From Paracoccaceae bacterium Fryx2 (GTDB taxonomy: Bacteria; Pseudomonadota; Alphaproteobacteria; Rhodobacterales; Rhodobacteraceae), in assembly GCA_032334235.1 (NCBI GenBank), contig JAVSGI010000005.1:2688501-2752500 (forward strand): a stretch of DNA of 64,000 nucleotides, read 5' to 3'. Numbering within the stretch: the first letter of the stretch is position 1; every line of letters starts with the position of its first letter. The notes below the pieces were generated by a model that was not told where the DNA came from, did no database searches, and worked only from the letters and a program-made list of their open reading frames with translations. Of the stretch, positions 1 to 8,081 are shown in pieces. A program made the translations under genes and the position numbers.

Positions 1-1203
1 CTGCTGGATCTGACGCGGCTGGTGTCGCGGCTGGGGCGCGGCGCGCTGACCGGGGTGGACAGGGTTGAGCTTGCCTATCTTCAGGCGCTGCTGGCCGGGC
101 CGGTGCCGCTGTTCGGGCTGGTCCGGACGGCGGCGGGCTTTGTGCTGCTGGACCGGCGCGGCGCGCAGGGGGTGGCCGATCTGGCAACCGGGGCTCGGGC
201 GACGGGCCGGGCCGACCTGCTGGGGCGGCTGACGCGGCGCGGCCAGCCCGACCGGGCGCGGGCCGAGGCTGCGGTGCGCCGTCTGGCGCTTGCCCGGGTG
301 CCGCGGCCGCTGCTGGGCTGGATGCTGCGGCGGCATCTGCCGGGGGGCGTCAGCTACCTGAACGTCGGCCATGCCAACCTGACGCGGGCGGTGATGCGTG
401 CAGTGCAAAGCCTGCCCGGCGCGCGGGTGGCGGTGCTGGTGCATGACGCCATTCCGCTGGGCTACCCCCAGTTCACCCGCGCGGGCATCAGCGCGGTGTT
501 CGGGCGCAAGCTGGCGGTGGTGTCGGCAGAGGCCGATCTGGTGATATACTCGACGCAGGACGCGCGGGCGCGGGCCGAGGTGCATCTGGCGCGGCTGGGC
601 CGGGTGCCCCCTGCGGTGGTGGCGGCGCTGGGCGTGCCGCAGCCGGTGCCCGACGCGGCCGCGCTGCCGCCCGGGCTGAACCTGCGCGGGCCCTGGTTCG
701 TGACCGTGGGCACCATCTAGCCGCGCAAGAACCATGCGCTCTTGCTGGATGTCTGGGCACGGCTGCCGCCGGGGCCCGCGATGCCGCGGCTGTTCATCGT
801 GGGCGGGCGCGGCTGGGCGGCGCCGGAACTGCTGGCGCGGCTGGATGCCGCACCGCCGGGGGTCACCGAACTGGCCGGGCTGAGCGACGGCGCGGTGGCG
901 GCGCTGCTGGCGGGTGCGCGGGCGCTGCTGTTTCCCAGCCATGCCGAAGGCTTCGGCCTGCCCGCGGTCGAGGCCGCGGCGCTGGGCGTCCCTGTCATCT
1001 GTGCACCACTTCCGGTTTTCCGTGAAATATTGGGCGACTACCCCGTTTACCTGAACCTGGCCGATAGCTATTCTTGGATGGAAACAATAGAACAATTGGC
1101 ACGATACGCCGGGGGGGCAAACGGGCAGGCAGCGGACGGACGATCGGGGCCTGCCATCCCATCGTGGGCGGCCCATTTCAACCTTGTGTTAAGCCTGATC
1201 TGA
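1..1203 (+). pseudogene. Glycosyltransferase family 4 (GT1/GT4-type), interrupted by an in-frame TAG; 5' end outside window
   Basis: The frame is open from base 1 (it reads LLDLTRLVSRLGRG...TGVDRVE, a usual near-N-terminal stretch of these enzymes), so the true start lies upstream. The protein would transfer a sugar to a surface polysaccharide. The donor-binding C-terminal Rossmann domain is clear: VTVGTI at the stop, PRKNHALLLDVW just after it, and the EGFGLP motif near 948-962. A TAG at 718-720 splits the gene. Both sides are in the same frame, and the family normally has Glu here (GTIEPRKNH), so a single GAG to TAG change explains it. The second half runs to a stop at 1201-1203. It could be a genuine null allele or a base-call error; I see no sign of programmed readthrough. 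It heads a run of surface-polysaccharide genes. Confidence 0.8.
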
Positions 1204-1247
1204 TACCCGCCAAGTCAGGGGGCATCCAGCCCCGGGAAGTGGGAAGA

Positions 1248-2258
1248 TTGAGCATCTTCAAGACCTACAGGCTGCGTCTGGCGCGCAAGCGCTGGCGGCT
1301 TCGTGCGATGCGCAAGCGGCGGGAACTGCGGCCCGTGGTCAGCCGGGTCGGTGCGATCCGGCCCGATGACATCCTGCTGTTTTCCACGCTGCGCAACGAG
1401 AAGGTGCGTCTGCCGTATTTCCTGCGCTACTACCGCGATCTGGGGATCAACCATTTCCTGATCGTGGACAATGACAGCGACGACGGGTCGCGCGACTACC
1501 TCGCCGAACAGCCGGACGTGTCGCTGTGGACCACCCGTCACAGCTACAAGCGGTCGCGGTTCGGGGTGGACTGGCTGAACGGGCTGCAGATGCGATACGC
1601 GCACGGCCACTGGGCGCTGGTGGTGGACCCGGACGAATTCTTCGTCTACCCGTTCTGCGACACAAGGCCGATGCGGGCGCTGACCGACTGGCTGGATGCC
1701 TCCTCGATCAAGTCGTTCTCGGCCTTCCTGCTCGACATGTATCCCAAGGGGCCGATCGGGGCGCAGCCCTACCACGAAGGGCAGGACCCGTTCGAGATTG
1801 CCAACTGGTTCGACAGCGGCAACTACACCATCTCGCGCAACCCGCAATACGGCAACCTGTGGATCCAGGGCGGGCCGCGGGCGCGCAAGTTCTTCACCGA
1901 TGCGCCGGAACGGGCGCCGGCGCTGAACAAGGTGCCGCTGGTGAAATGGCACCGCGACTATGCCTATGCAAGCTCGACCCACATGCTGCTGCCGCGCGGG
2001 CTGAACCTCGTCTATGACGAATGGGGGGGCGAAAAAGCCTCGGGCTGCCTGCTGCACGCGAAATTCCTCGACACCTTCGCGGCCAAGGCCGAGGAGGAAA
2101 TGCTGCGCGGCCAGCATTATGCCAACAGCCACGAATACCGCGCCTACAAGGAAGCCCTGAACGACCAGCCCGACCTGTGGTGCAAGTGGAGCGAGAAATA
2201 CATCAACTGGCGGCAACTGGAGATTCTGGGGCTGATGTCGAAGGGCAACTGGGCATGA
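1248..2258 (+). CDS. Glycosyltransferase family 2 protein (Glyco_tranf_2_4 type)
   Basis: Predicted cytoplasmic or membrane-associated sugar transferase of 336 aa. The GT-A nucleotide-binding start is visible as LRNEKVRLPYFLRYYRDLGINHFL followed at once by IVDNDSDDGS, and the metal-binding region is VVDPDEFFVYP (DPDE near residues 127-130). I chose TTG 1248 because GGGAAG lies just upstream and the homologous region starts soon after; the frame is open back to 1074, but that part overlaps the upstream glycosyltransferase and does not look like this family. The stop overlaps the start of the next gene (ATGA), suggesting translational coupling. Acceptor and donor sugars cannot be read from the sequence. 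Confidence 0.8.
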   Translation: MSIFKTYRLRLARKRWRLRAMRKRRELRPVVSRVGAIRPDDILLFSTLRNEKVRLPYFLRYYRDLGINHFLIVDNDSDDGSRDYLAEQPDVSLWTTRHSYKRSRFGVDWLNGLQMRYAHGHWALVVDPDEFFVYPFCDTRPMRALTDWLDASSIKSFSAFLLDMYPKGPIGAQPYHEGQDPFEIANWFDSGNYTISRNPQYGNLWIQGGPRARKFFTDAPERAPALNKVPLVKWHRDYAYASSTHMLLPRGLNLVYDEWGGEKASGCLLHAKFLDTFAAKAEEEMLRGQHYANSHEYRAYKEALNDQPDLWCKWSEKYINWRQLEILGLMSKGNWA

Positions 2259-3952
2259 CGGTCGGGTTCGTGATGCTGTGCCACACGGCGCTGGACCGCG
2301 CGGCGCAGGTGGCGCGGCACTGGGCCGAGCGCGGCTGTCCGGTGGTTATCCACGTCGACAAGCGGGTGGCGCGCCAGCCCTACCAAAAGCTGCAGCAGGA
2401 TCTGGCCGACGTGGCCGACATCCGGTTTTCCGAACGCCACCCCTGCGAATGGGGCACCTGGGGCATCGTGGGGGCGACGCAGGCGGCCTCGACGGTGATG
2501 CTGCGCGACTTTCCGGGGGTGCGGCATGTGTTCCTCGCCTCGGGTTCCTGCCTGCCGCTGCGGCCGGTGGCCGAACTCGTCGCCTATCTGAACGAACGCC
2601 CGCGCACCGACTTCATTGAATCGGTGACCACCGAGGATGTCGGCTGGACGATCGGCGGGCTGGACCTTGAACGCTTCACCCTGCGGTTCCCGTTTTCGTG
2701 GCGCAAGCAGCGGCGGCTGTTCGACGGCTATGTGCGGCTGCAACGCCGCTTCGGCATCCGCCGCCATGTGCCGCCCGCACTGGTGCCGCATCTGGGCAGC
2801 CAATGGTGGTGCCTGACCCGCCAGACGCTGAGCGCCATTCTGGAAGACCCCGAACGCGCAGCCTATGACCGCTACTTCAAGCGCGTCTGGATTCCCGATG
2901 AATCCTATTTCCAGACGCTGGTGCGGCAGTATTCGCAGCATGTCGAAAGCCGGTCGCTGACGCTGTCGAAGTTCGATTTCCAGGGCAAGCCGCACATCTT
3001 CTACGACGACCACCTGCAGCTTCTGCGCCGGTCCGACTGTTTCGTGGCGCGCAAGATCTGGCCGCACGCGGGCAAGCTTTACCGCACCTTCCTGTCGGCC
3101 GATGCCGGCGGCCCGGCTGCGGCAGAGCCGAACCCCGGCAAGATCGACCGGCTGTTCACCAAGGCGGTCGAACGGCGCACCAAGGGCCGGGCCGGGCTTT
3201 ACATGCAAAGCCGCTATCCGCACGACAACTGGGAAAACGGCAAGACGGCGGCGCCGTTCTCGGTGTTCGAAGGTTTTGCCGAGGTGTTCGAGAACTTCGA
3301 TGTCTGGCTGGGCCGGGTGGCGGGCACGCGGGTGCATGGCCATCTGTTCGCGCCCGGCCGGGTCGAATTCGCCGCCGGAGAGACGATCCACAACGGCGCG
3401 CTGAGCGATTCCGCAAGGCTGCGCGACTACAACCCGAAAAGCTTCCTGACCAACCTGATCTGGAACACGCGCGGCGAACGGCAATGCTTCCAGTTCGGCC
3501 CGCGCGACAACCAGAGCCTGAGCTGGATGATGGCCACCGATGCCAATGCGCAGATTTCGGTGATCTCGGGCGCATGGGCGGTGCCGCTGTTCAAGTCGAA
3601 TCTGAACTTTTCGGACATCCGGCGCGAGGCGGCCTGGCTGCAGAAGGTCGAGGCGGAACACCTGTCGATCCTGCGGTCAACCTGGACAAAGGCGCGGGTG
3701 CGGATCTGGACGCTGGCCGATTTCGTCGATGCCCCGATGGAACCGCTGCAGACCATCATCGACGAGATCAGCCCGCGCGCGCTCCGCCGCCTGACCGAAG
3801 CGCCGCGCCTGACCGACCTTACCGGCTTCGGCCAGTTCCTGCAGAACCTGCGCAATCAGGGCATGCAGCCGGTGCTGATGGGCGATTTTCCGGCCGGAGA
3901 CGACCCCAAGGCCTCCGAGACGCGGCGCCGCCGCCCCTATCTGGTGAAGTGA
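2255..3952 (+). CDS. Core-2/I-branching (GT14-like) glycosyltransferase with a long C-terminal extension
   Basis: 565-aa protein. The N-terminal half resembles Branch-domain beta-1,6-N-acetylglucosaminyltransferases: VMLCHTALDRAAQVARHW, then VVIHVDKR, CEWGTWGIVGATQAA, and LASGSCLPLRPV (the counterpart of the family's LSGSDLPI). It later has QWWCLTR and PDESYFQTL, the typical acceptor or catalytic region. About 250 further C-terminal residues have no family I can name; I recall such extensions in Rhodobacteraceae proteins of this type. ATG 2255 overlaps the preceding stop. The gene lies between another transferase and a sulfotransferase, so a role in building a modified surface glycan is likely. 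Confidence is high for the class, low for the exact linkage. Confidence 0.8.
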   Translation: MTVGFVMLCHTALDRAAQVARHWAERGCPVVIHVDKRVARQPYQKLQQDLADVADIRFSERHPCEWGTWGIVGATQAASTVMLRDFPGVRHVFLASGSCLPLRPVAELVAYLNERPRTDFIESVTTEDVGWTIGGLDLERFTLRFPFSWRKQRRLFDGYVRLQRRFGIRRHVPPALVPHLGSQWWCLTRQTLSAILEDPERAAYDRYFKRVWIPDESYFQTLVRQYSQHVESRSLTLSKFDFQGKPHIFYDDHLQLLRRSDCFVARKIWPHAGKLYRTFLSADAGGPAAAEPNPGKIDRLFTKAVERRTKGRAGLYMQSRYPHDNWENGKTAAPFSVFEGFAEVFENFDVWLGRVAGTRVHGHLFAPGRVEFAAGETIHNGALSDSARLRDYNPKSFLTNLIWNTRGERQCFQFGPRDNQSLSWMMATDANAQISVISGAWAVPLFKSNLNFSDIRREAAWLQKVEAEHLSILRSTWTKARVRIWTLADFVDAPMEPLQTIIDEISPRALRRLTEAPRLTDLTGFGQFLQNLRNQGMQPVLMGDFPAGDDPKASETRRRRPYLVK

Positions 3953-3953
3953 T

Positions 3954-5357
3954 TTGACGCAAAGCCGGTTCGACAGTTTCGTGCTGTTCGCAGACATGCG
4001 CACAGGGTCCAACTTCCTTGAGGCGAACCTGAACGCCCTGCCCGGGGTCGCCTGCCACGGCGAGGTGTTCAACCCGCATTTCATCGGCAAGAAGGACCAG
4101 ATGTCGATGTTCGGCATCGACATGGCCGCGCGCGAGGCCGACCCGTTCGCGCTTATGCGCCGCCTGCGGCAGGAATCGCCGGGACTGTCGGGCTTCCGGC
4201 TGTTTCACGACCACGATCCGCGCGTGGTGGCGCATGTGCTGGAGGATGCGCGCTGCGCCAAGATCATCCTGACGCGCAACCCGATCGAAAGCTATGTCTC
4301 GTGGAAGATCGCGCAGGAAACCGGGCAGTGGAAGCTGACCAACGCCAAAAAGCTGAAAACCGCCCGCGCCCGGTTCGTCGGGGCCGAGTTCGAAGGCCAT
4401 GTGGCGCGGCTGCAGGCGTTTCAGGTGCATCTGCTGCATGGCTTGCAGACCAGCGGGCAGACGGCGTTCTACATCGACTACGAGGATATTCAGGACGTGG
4501 CCGTGCTGAACGGCCTCGCCCGGTTTCTCGGGGTGGAGGCACGGCTTGACGCGCCCGACGACAAGCTGAAGAAGCAGAATCCGGAAGATCTTGCAGACAA
4601 GATCGAGAACTATGCCGCTGTCGAGGCGGCACTGGCGCGGCTCGACCGCTTCAACCTCGGCCGCACCCCGAACTTCGAACCGCGCCGCAGCCCGTCGATC
4701 CCCGGATTTGTCGCCGGCGCCGGGGCGGGGCTTCTGTTCATGCCGGTCCGCAGCGGGCCCGAAGCGGCGGTTACAGACTGGCTGGGCCGGGCGGGCCGCG
4801 GCGGTCTGATCACCGATTTCACCCAGAAGACGCTGCGCCAATGGCTGCGCACGCAGGTGCCGCACCGCAGCTTTACCGTGCTGCGCCACCCGGTCGCCCG
4901 CGCCGCCTTCTGCGGCCAGATCCTGACCAACGCGCTGCCCGAGATCCGGGGCCAGATGGTGCGCGCCTATGGCGTCGCCCTGCCGCCGCCCGATGCCGCG
5001 CCGGACCCTGCGGCGCACCGCGCGGCCTTTCTCGGCTTCCTGCACTTCGTGAAGCTGAACCTTTCGGGCCAGACCGGGCTGCGGGTCGATGCCAACCTTG
5101 CCACGCAGACGGCGGTGCTTCAGGGGTTCGCCCAGTTCCAGGGCCCTGACCTTGTGTTGCGCGAGGACCGGCTAGCGGATGGGCTGGCCTTCCTTGCCGC
5201 CGAAACCGGCACAACCGCGCCGCCCTTCACCCCGCAGGCGGAAACCGCCCCCTGCCCGCTGGCCACGATCTACGATGCCGAGATCGAGGATGCCGTGCGC
5301 GACGCCTATCAGCGCGACTACATTGGCTACGGATTTGGCCGCTGGTCCGGCGTCTGA
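3954..5357 (+). CDS. Sulfotransferase family protein (NodH/Stf0-like) with an apparent second, degenerate domain
   Basis: 467-aa protein expected to move sulfate from PAPS to a carbohydrate. The N-terminal domain starts with FVLFADMRTGSNFLEANL, the 5'-phosphosulfate-binding loop, and has KIILTRNPIESYVS near residues 102-115 as the 3'-phosphate region. From about residue 255 a second set appears: LLFMPVRSGPEAAVTDWL (loop-like) followed by SFTVLRHPVARAAF (the R-[NH]-P strand). The protein therefore looks like a tandem of two sulfotransferase folds, the second without a proper TGS loop. Start TTG 3954 comes one base after the previous stop. A large hairpin follows the gene and probably ends the cluster transcript. 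Substrate unknown; the neighbouring glycosyltransferases suggest exopolysaccharide or lipopolysaccharide. Confidence 0.8.
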   Translation: MTQSRFDSFVLFADMRTGSNFLEANLNALPGVACHGEVFNPHFIGKKDQMSMFGIDMAAREADPFALMRRLRQESPGLSGFRLFHDHDPRVVAHVLEDARCAKIILTRNPIESYVSWKIAQETGQWKLTNAKKLKTARARFVGAEFEGHVARLQAFQVHLLHGLQTSGQTAFYIDYEDIQDVAVLNGLARFLGVEARLDAPDDKLKKQNPEDLADKIENYAAVEAALARLDRFNLGRTPNFEPRRSPSIPGFVAGAGAGLLFMPVRSGPEAAVTDWLGRAGRGGLITDFTQKTLRQWLRTQVPHRSFTVLRHPVARAAFCGQILTNALPEIRGQMVRAYGVALPPPDAAPDPAAHRAAFLGFLHFVKLNLSGQTGLRVDANLATQTAVLQGFAQFQGPDLVLREDRLADGLAFLAAETGTTAPPFTPQAETAPCPLATIYDAEIEDAVRDAYQRDYIGYGFGRWSGV

Positions 5358-5377
5358 CCCGCCCGCCACATCCTTTG

Positions 5378-5466
5378 CCCTTCTTCTGTTTCCAAATATC
5401 CCCGCCGGAGGCTCCCGGCCTTGCCGCTGGAGCCTCCGGCGGGGATATTTGGAAACAGAAGAAGGG
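5378..5466. terminator. Perfect 38-bp inverted repeat; bidirectional terminator and dispersed repeat-family member
   Basis: Arms 5378-5415 and 5429-5466 are exact reverse complements around a 13-nt loop. The outer part reads CCCTTCTTCTGTTTCCAAAT and the inner part is the GC-rich ATATCCCCGCCGGAGGCTCC. It lies between the convergent ends of the sulfotransferase gene and ptsN, so it probably terminates both. Single-arm relatives occur at 20671-20710 and 62709-62747, which makes this a genome-repeat family rather than an ordinary terminator. Confidence 0.85.
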
Positions 5467-5493
5467 TATAACCGCCTGTCGGCGCGTAGCGGG

Positions 5494-5958
5494 TCAGGCT
5501 ACCTGGGGCGCGCGGGTTTCGGTCAGGATGGCGTGCAGCTTGGCCGGGTCGGTGTTGGCGCGCAGCTTGGCGCAGACCGCCGGGTCGCGCATGGTGCGCG
5601 AGACCAGCGCCAGCGCCTTCAGGTGGTCGACGCCCGAATCCTTGGGCGCGAACAGCGCGAAGATCAGGTCGACCGGCTGGCGGTCGACGCTGTCATAGGA
5701 CAGCGGCTTTTCAAGCCGCAGGAAGACGCCGACGATCCGGCTCAGGTCTTCCAGCCGGGCGTGGGGCAGGGCGATGCCGTGGCCCACGCCGGTGGGGCCA
5801 AGGCTTTCGCGTTCCTGAAGCCCGTCGATCGCCACGGCGGCATTCAGGGCATAGGCTTGCGCGGCAGCCTCTCCCAGTTCCTGGAAGAGGCGCTTCTTGC
5901 TGGTCAGTTGGCCCAACACCCGGACGGCACCGGGGCTCAGCAGCTTTGATAGTTCCAT
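5494..5958 (-). CDS. ptsN: PTS IIA-like nitrogen-regulatory protein EIIA-Ntr (PtsN)
   Basis: 154-aa cytoplasmic EIIA domain of the fructose/mannitol class, the last phosphate acceptor of the nitrogen PTS (PtsP-NPr-PtsN). It has no transport partner here and is normally regulatory (potassium, nitrogen and stress control). The active-site motif GHGIALPHAR places the phosphorylated His at residue 66. The length is standard for the family. It is the second gene of an hpf-ptsN unit, 35 bp after hpf. It ends close to the 38-bp hairpin at 5378-5466, which would terminate the transcript. In many proteobacteria rpoN precedes this pair; here it does not. Confidence 0.93.
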   Translation of the reverse strand: MELSKLLSPGAVRVLGQLTSKKRLFQELGEAAAQAYALNAAVAIDGLQERESLGPTGVGHGIALPHARLEDLSRIVGVFLRLEKPLSYDSVDRQPVDLIFALFAPKDSGVDHLKALALVSRTMRDPAVCAKLRANTDPAKLHAILTETRAPQVA

Positions 5959-5993
5959 GGGCGGCAGTTTTTCCTGCGCCGCAACTCGGCGCG

Positions 5994-6569
5994 CTATTTT
6001 GTGTTGCGCGGGTCGATCCAGCCGATGTTTCCGTCATCCCGACGGTATACGACATTCACCCCGCCATGTCCTTCGTTACGGAACACAAGCATCTTGTGCC
6101 CTGCAAGTTCCAGCTGCATGACCGCTTCGCCGACGGTGATGGAGGGCACTTTCGTCTCCATCTCGGCGATGATCATCGGCTGGAGGCCTTCGGGCTCCAC
6201 ATCCTCGGATTCCTCGGATGCGGCGAGGATATACGAGGAACCGCCGTCGAATTCAACCGGTGCAATGCGGTCGCGGTGATGGTCTTTCAGGCGGCGCTTG
6301 TAGCGGCGCAGCTGTTTGTCCATCTTTTCGCGGCAGGATTCGAAAGCGGCATAGATTTCAGTGGCATGGCCCTTGGCTTGCGCGGTCAGCCCGGTGGAGA
6401 GGTGGATCACCGCCTCGCAGTGGAACTCATGGGTGACGCGCGAAAAGACCACGATGGCTTCGGTCGGGCGCTGGGCGTATTTTTCCACCACCTCGCCCAG
6501 TTCGGCCTTCACATGGGTCTGAAGCGCCTCACCGATGTCGATCTGCCTGCCGCTGATCTGGTATCGCAT
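5994..6569 (-). CDS. hpf: Long-form ribosome hibernation-promoting factor (HPF)
   Basis: 191 aa. The N-terminal S30AE/YfiA domain (MRYQISGRQIDIGEAL to about residue 105) binds the 30S decoding centre. After a linker, the C-terminal domain (PMIIAEMETKVPSITVGEAV...GGVNVVYRRDDGNIGWI) mediates 100S ribosome dimerisation. Two-domain length is typical of species that lack separate RMF. ATG 6569 is chosen because AAGGAG stands at the ideal distance; the frame extends upstream to 6719 without a family match. It is first in an operon with ptsN and has a long structured leader with its own promoter candidate (6731-6759). Confidence 0.95.
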   Translation of the reverse strand: MRYQISGRQIDIGEALQTHVKAELGEVVEKYAQRPTEAIVVFSRVTHEFHCEAVIHLSTGLTAQAKGHATEIYAAFESCREKMDKQLRRYKRRLKDHHRDRIAPVEFDGGSSYILAASEESEDVEPEGLQPMIIAEMETKVPSITVGEAVMQLELAGHKMLVFRNEGHGGVNVVYRRDDGNIGWIDPRNTK

Positions 6570-6759
6570 GATTTCTCCTTCGCGTAGCCGACGGGGCAAG
6601 TCCTGCGTCTGCAGGGGAACCCGTCGATGAAAATTCTGTAAGCCCCGTGCCAGCCCGCACAGGCTGCGGGGCAGGCTGGCCTGCCGCTTCGGGGAGCTGG
6701 ATCGGGGCGACGTTCGCACGCATCACGGGTATTTGGCGACAGGTCGCATGAAGTGTCAA
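6570..6759 (-). promoter_or_regulatory. hpf promoter and structured 5' leader
   Basis: On the minus strand a TTGACA (6759-6754) is followed after 17 bp by CCAAAT (6736-6731), a reasonable housekeeping promoter with a weak -10. The roughly 155-nt leader holds several hairpins: GCCCCG/CGGGGC (6642-6647 with 6667-6672), GCAGGC/GCCTGC (6671-6684) and CCTGC/GCAGG (6602-6615). This gap is where rpoN sits in many relatives; I see no rpoN remnant. Confidence 0.45.
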
Positions 6760-6805
6760 CTGCTTCGTCATGTGACTGTCATGCGCAACCCGGGGCCGGA
6801 TCGGT

Positions 6806-7567
6806 TCAGTTGATGCGGAAATTCTGGCCGAGATAGACGCGGCGCACGGTCTCGTCGCGCACGACTTCGTCGGTGGTGCCGCTCATCAGCACCTTGCCGT
6901 CGTGCAGGATGTAGGCGCGATCAACGATTTCCAGGGTTTCGCGCACGTTATGGTCGGTGATCAGCACGCCGATGCCGCGGCTTTTCAGGTCGTGCACCAG
7001 ATGGCGGATCTCGCCCACCGCGATCGGGTCGACCCCGGCGAAGGGTTCGTCGAGCAGCAGGTATTTCGGGTCGGCGGCCAGGCACCGCGCGATTTCGACG
7101 CGGCGGCGTTCGCCCCCCGACAAGGCCAGCGCCGGGGCGCGGCGCAGGTGGATGATGGAAAACTCCGACAGCAGCTCTTCCAGCCGTTCGCGGCGCTTGT
7201 GGCGGTCTGATTCCACGATTTCCAGCACGGCGAGGATATTGTCCTCGACCGACAGGCCGCGGAAGATCGAGACCTCCTGCGGCAGGTAGCCGATGCCCAG
7301 CCGGGCGCGGCGATACATCGGCAGCAGCGTCACGTCGCGCCCGTCGATCAGCACCTGCCCGGCCTCGGGGGTGACAAGGCCCGCAATGGCATAGAAGCAG
7401 GTGGTCTTGCCCGACCCGTTCGGGCCAAGCAGCGCCACGACCTCGCCCCGGTTCAGGTGAATCGACACGTCGCGGATCACCATGCGGCGCTTGTAGCTCT
7501 TGCGCAGGTTCCGGATGCGGAGACCGGCATCGCCCAGCGTCACCGTCAGTTCGGGCGGGGGTGTCAT
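6806..7567 (-). CDS. lptB: LPS export ABC transporter ATP-binding protein LptB
   Basis: 253-aa cytoplasmic ATPase that powers extraction of LPS from the inner membrane by LptFG. Walker A GPNGSGKT is at residues 48-55, the signature LSGGERRRVEIAR starts near 149, Walker B LLLDEPFAGVD has Asp173 and Glu174, and the switch His lies in LITDHNVRET. The LptB-typical end YLGQNFRIN is present. ATG 7567 overlaps the end of lptA (stop at 7564), indicating coupling in rnd-lptC-lptA-lptB. The frame stays open upstream to 8080 but only as an overlap with lptA. Confidence 0.96.
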   Translation of the reverse strand: MTPPPELTVTLGDAGLRIRNLRKSYKRRMVIRDVSIHLNRGEVVALLGPNGSGKTTCFYAIAGLVTPEAGQVLIDGRDVTLLPMYRRARLGIGYLPQEVSIFRGLSVEDNILAVLEIVESDRHKRRERLEELLSEFSIIHLRRAPALALSGGERRRVEIARCLAADPKYLLLDEPFAGVDPIAVGEIRHLVHDLKSRGIGVLITDHNVRETLEIVDRAYILHDGKVLMSGTTDEVVRDETVRRVYLGQNFRIN

Positions 7568-8061
7568 TTCTGGCCGCCCGGCTGAAAGACCGTCTGAACC
7601 CGCCCCTCCATGGTGCCGGTGCCGACCTTGAGGTCGATCACCAGCTTCTGCCCCGACAGCGCGCTGCTGCCCTGCGTCAGCAGCACGTCGCCGGTCATCA
7701 CCACCTCGCCGCTGGCGATGGTGTAGACCGCCTCGCGCGATTCGGCGGCCTCGGTGGCATTGGCCAGCGTGACGCCGCCGCTTGCCAGCAGCCGGTCGAT
7801 GCCGGTGCCGCCCTGGCTGTATTCCACCCGGACCGACGCGGCCGACAGGCGCATCGTGCCCTGGCCGACCAGCACGTTGCCGGTGAATACCGCCGTGCCG
7901 TCGGCCTGGTTGATGGAAAGCTGATCGGCCTCGATCTCCACCGGCAGCGAGGTGTCCTGCTTCAGCCCGCCGAAGGCCACGTCCGCCCCCTGCGCCGCAG
8001 CGCCCAGCGGCATCAGGCCAAGCGCGCAGGTCAGCAAAAGGGTGCGAAAGGGATGCGACAT
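7564..8061 (-). CDS. lptA: Periplasmic LPS bridge protein LptA
   Basis: 165-aa OstA/LptA-type protein. A signal peptide (MSHPFRTLLLTCALGLMPLG, cleavage near AAAQG) sends it to the periplasm, where LptA polymerises into the bridge carrying LPS from LptC to LptD. The body has the family's beta-jellyroll repeats, e.g. VEIEADQLSINQADGTAVFTG and YTIASGEVVMTGDVLLTQG. I chose ATG 8061 over a TTG at 8085 (which would overlap the lptC stop) because it puts the signal peptide at the N-terminus and has AGAGGC upstream. It sits between lptC and lptB. Confidence 0.9.
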   Translation of the reverse strand: MSHPFRTLLLTCALGLMPLGAAAQGADVAFGGLKQDTSLPVEIEADQLSINQADGTAVFTGNVLVGQGTMRLSAASVRVEYSQGGTGIDRLLASGGVTLANATEAAESREAVYTIASGEVVMTGDVLLTQGSSALSGQKLVIDLKVGTGTMEGRVQTVFQPGGQK

Positions 8062-8081
8062 GCCTTGCCTCTGAAACCAAA

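Noticed and set aside
718..720. TAG read as a recoded amino acid
   Set aside because: No readthrough context or recoding machinery is visible; a point mutation or sequencing error is simpler.
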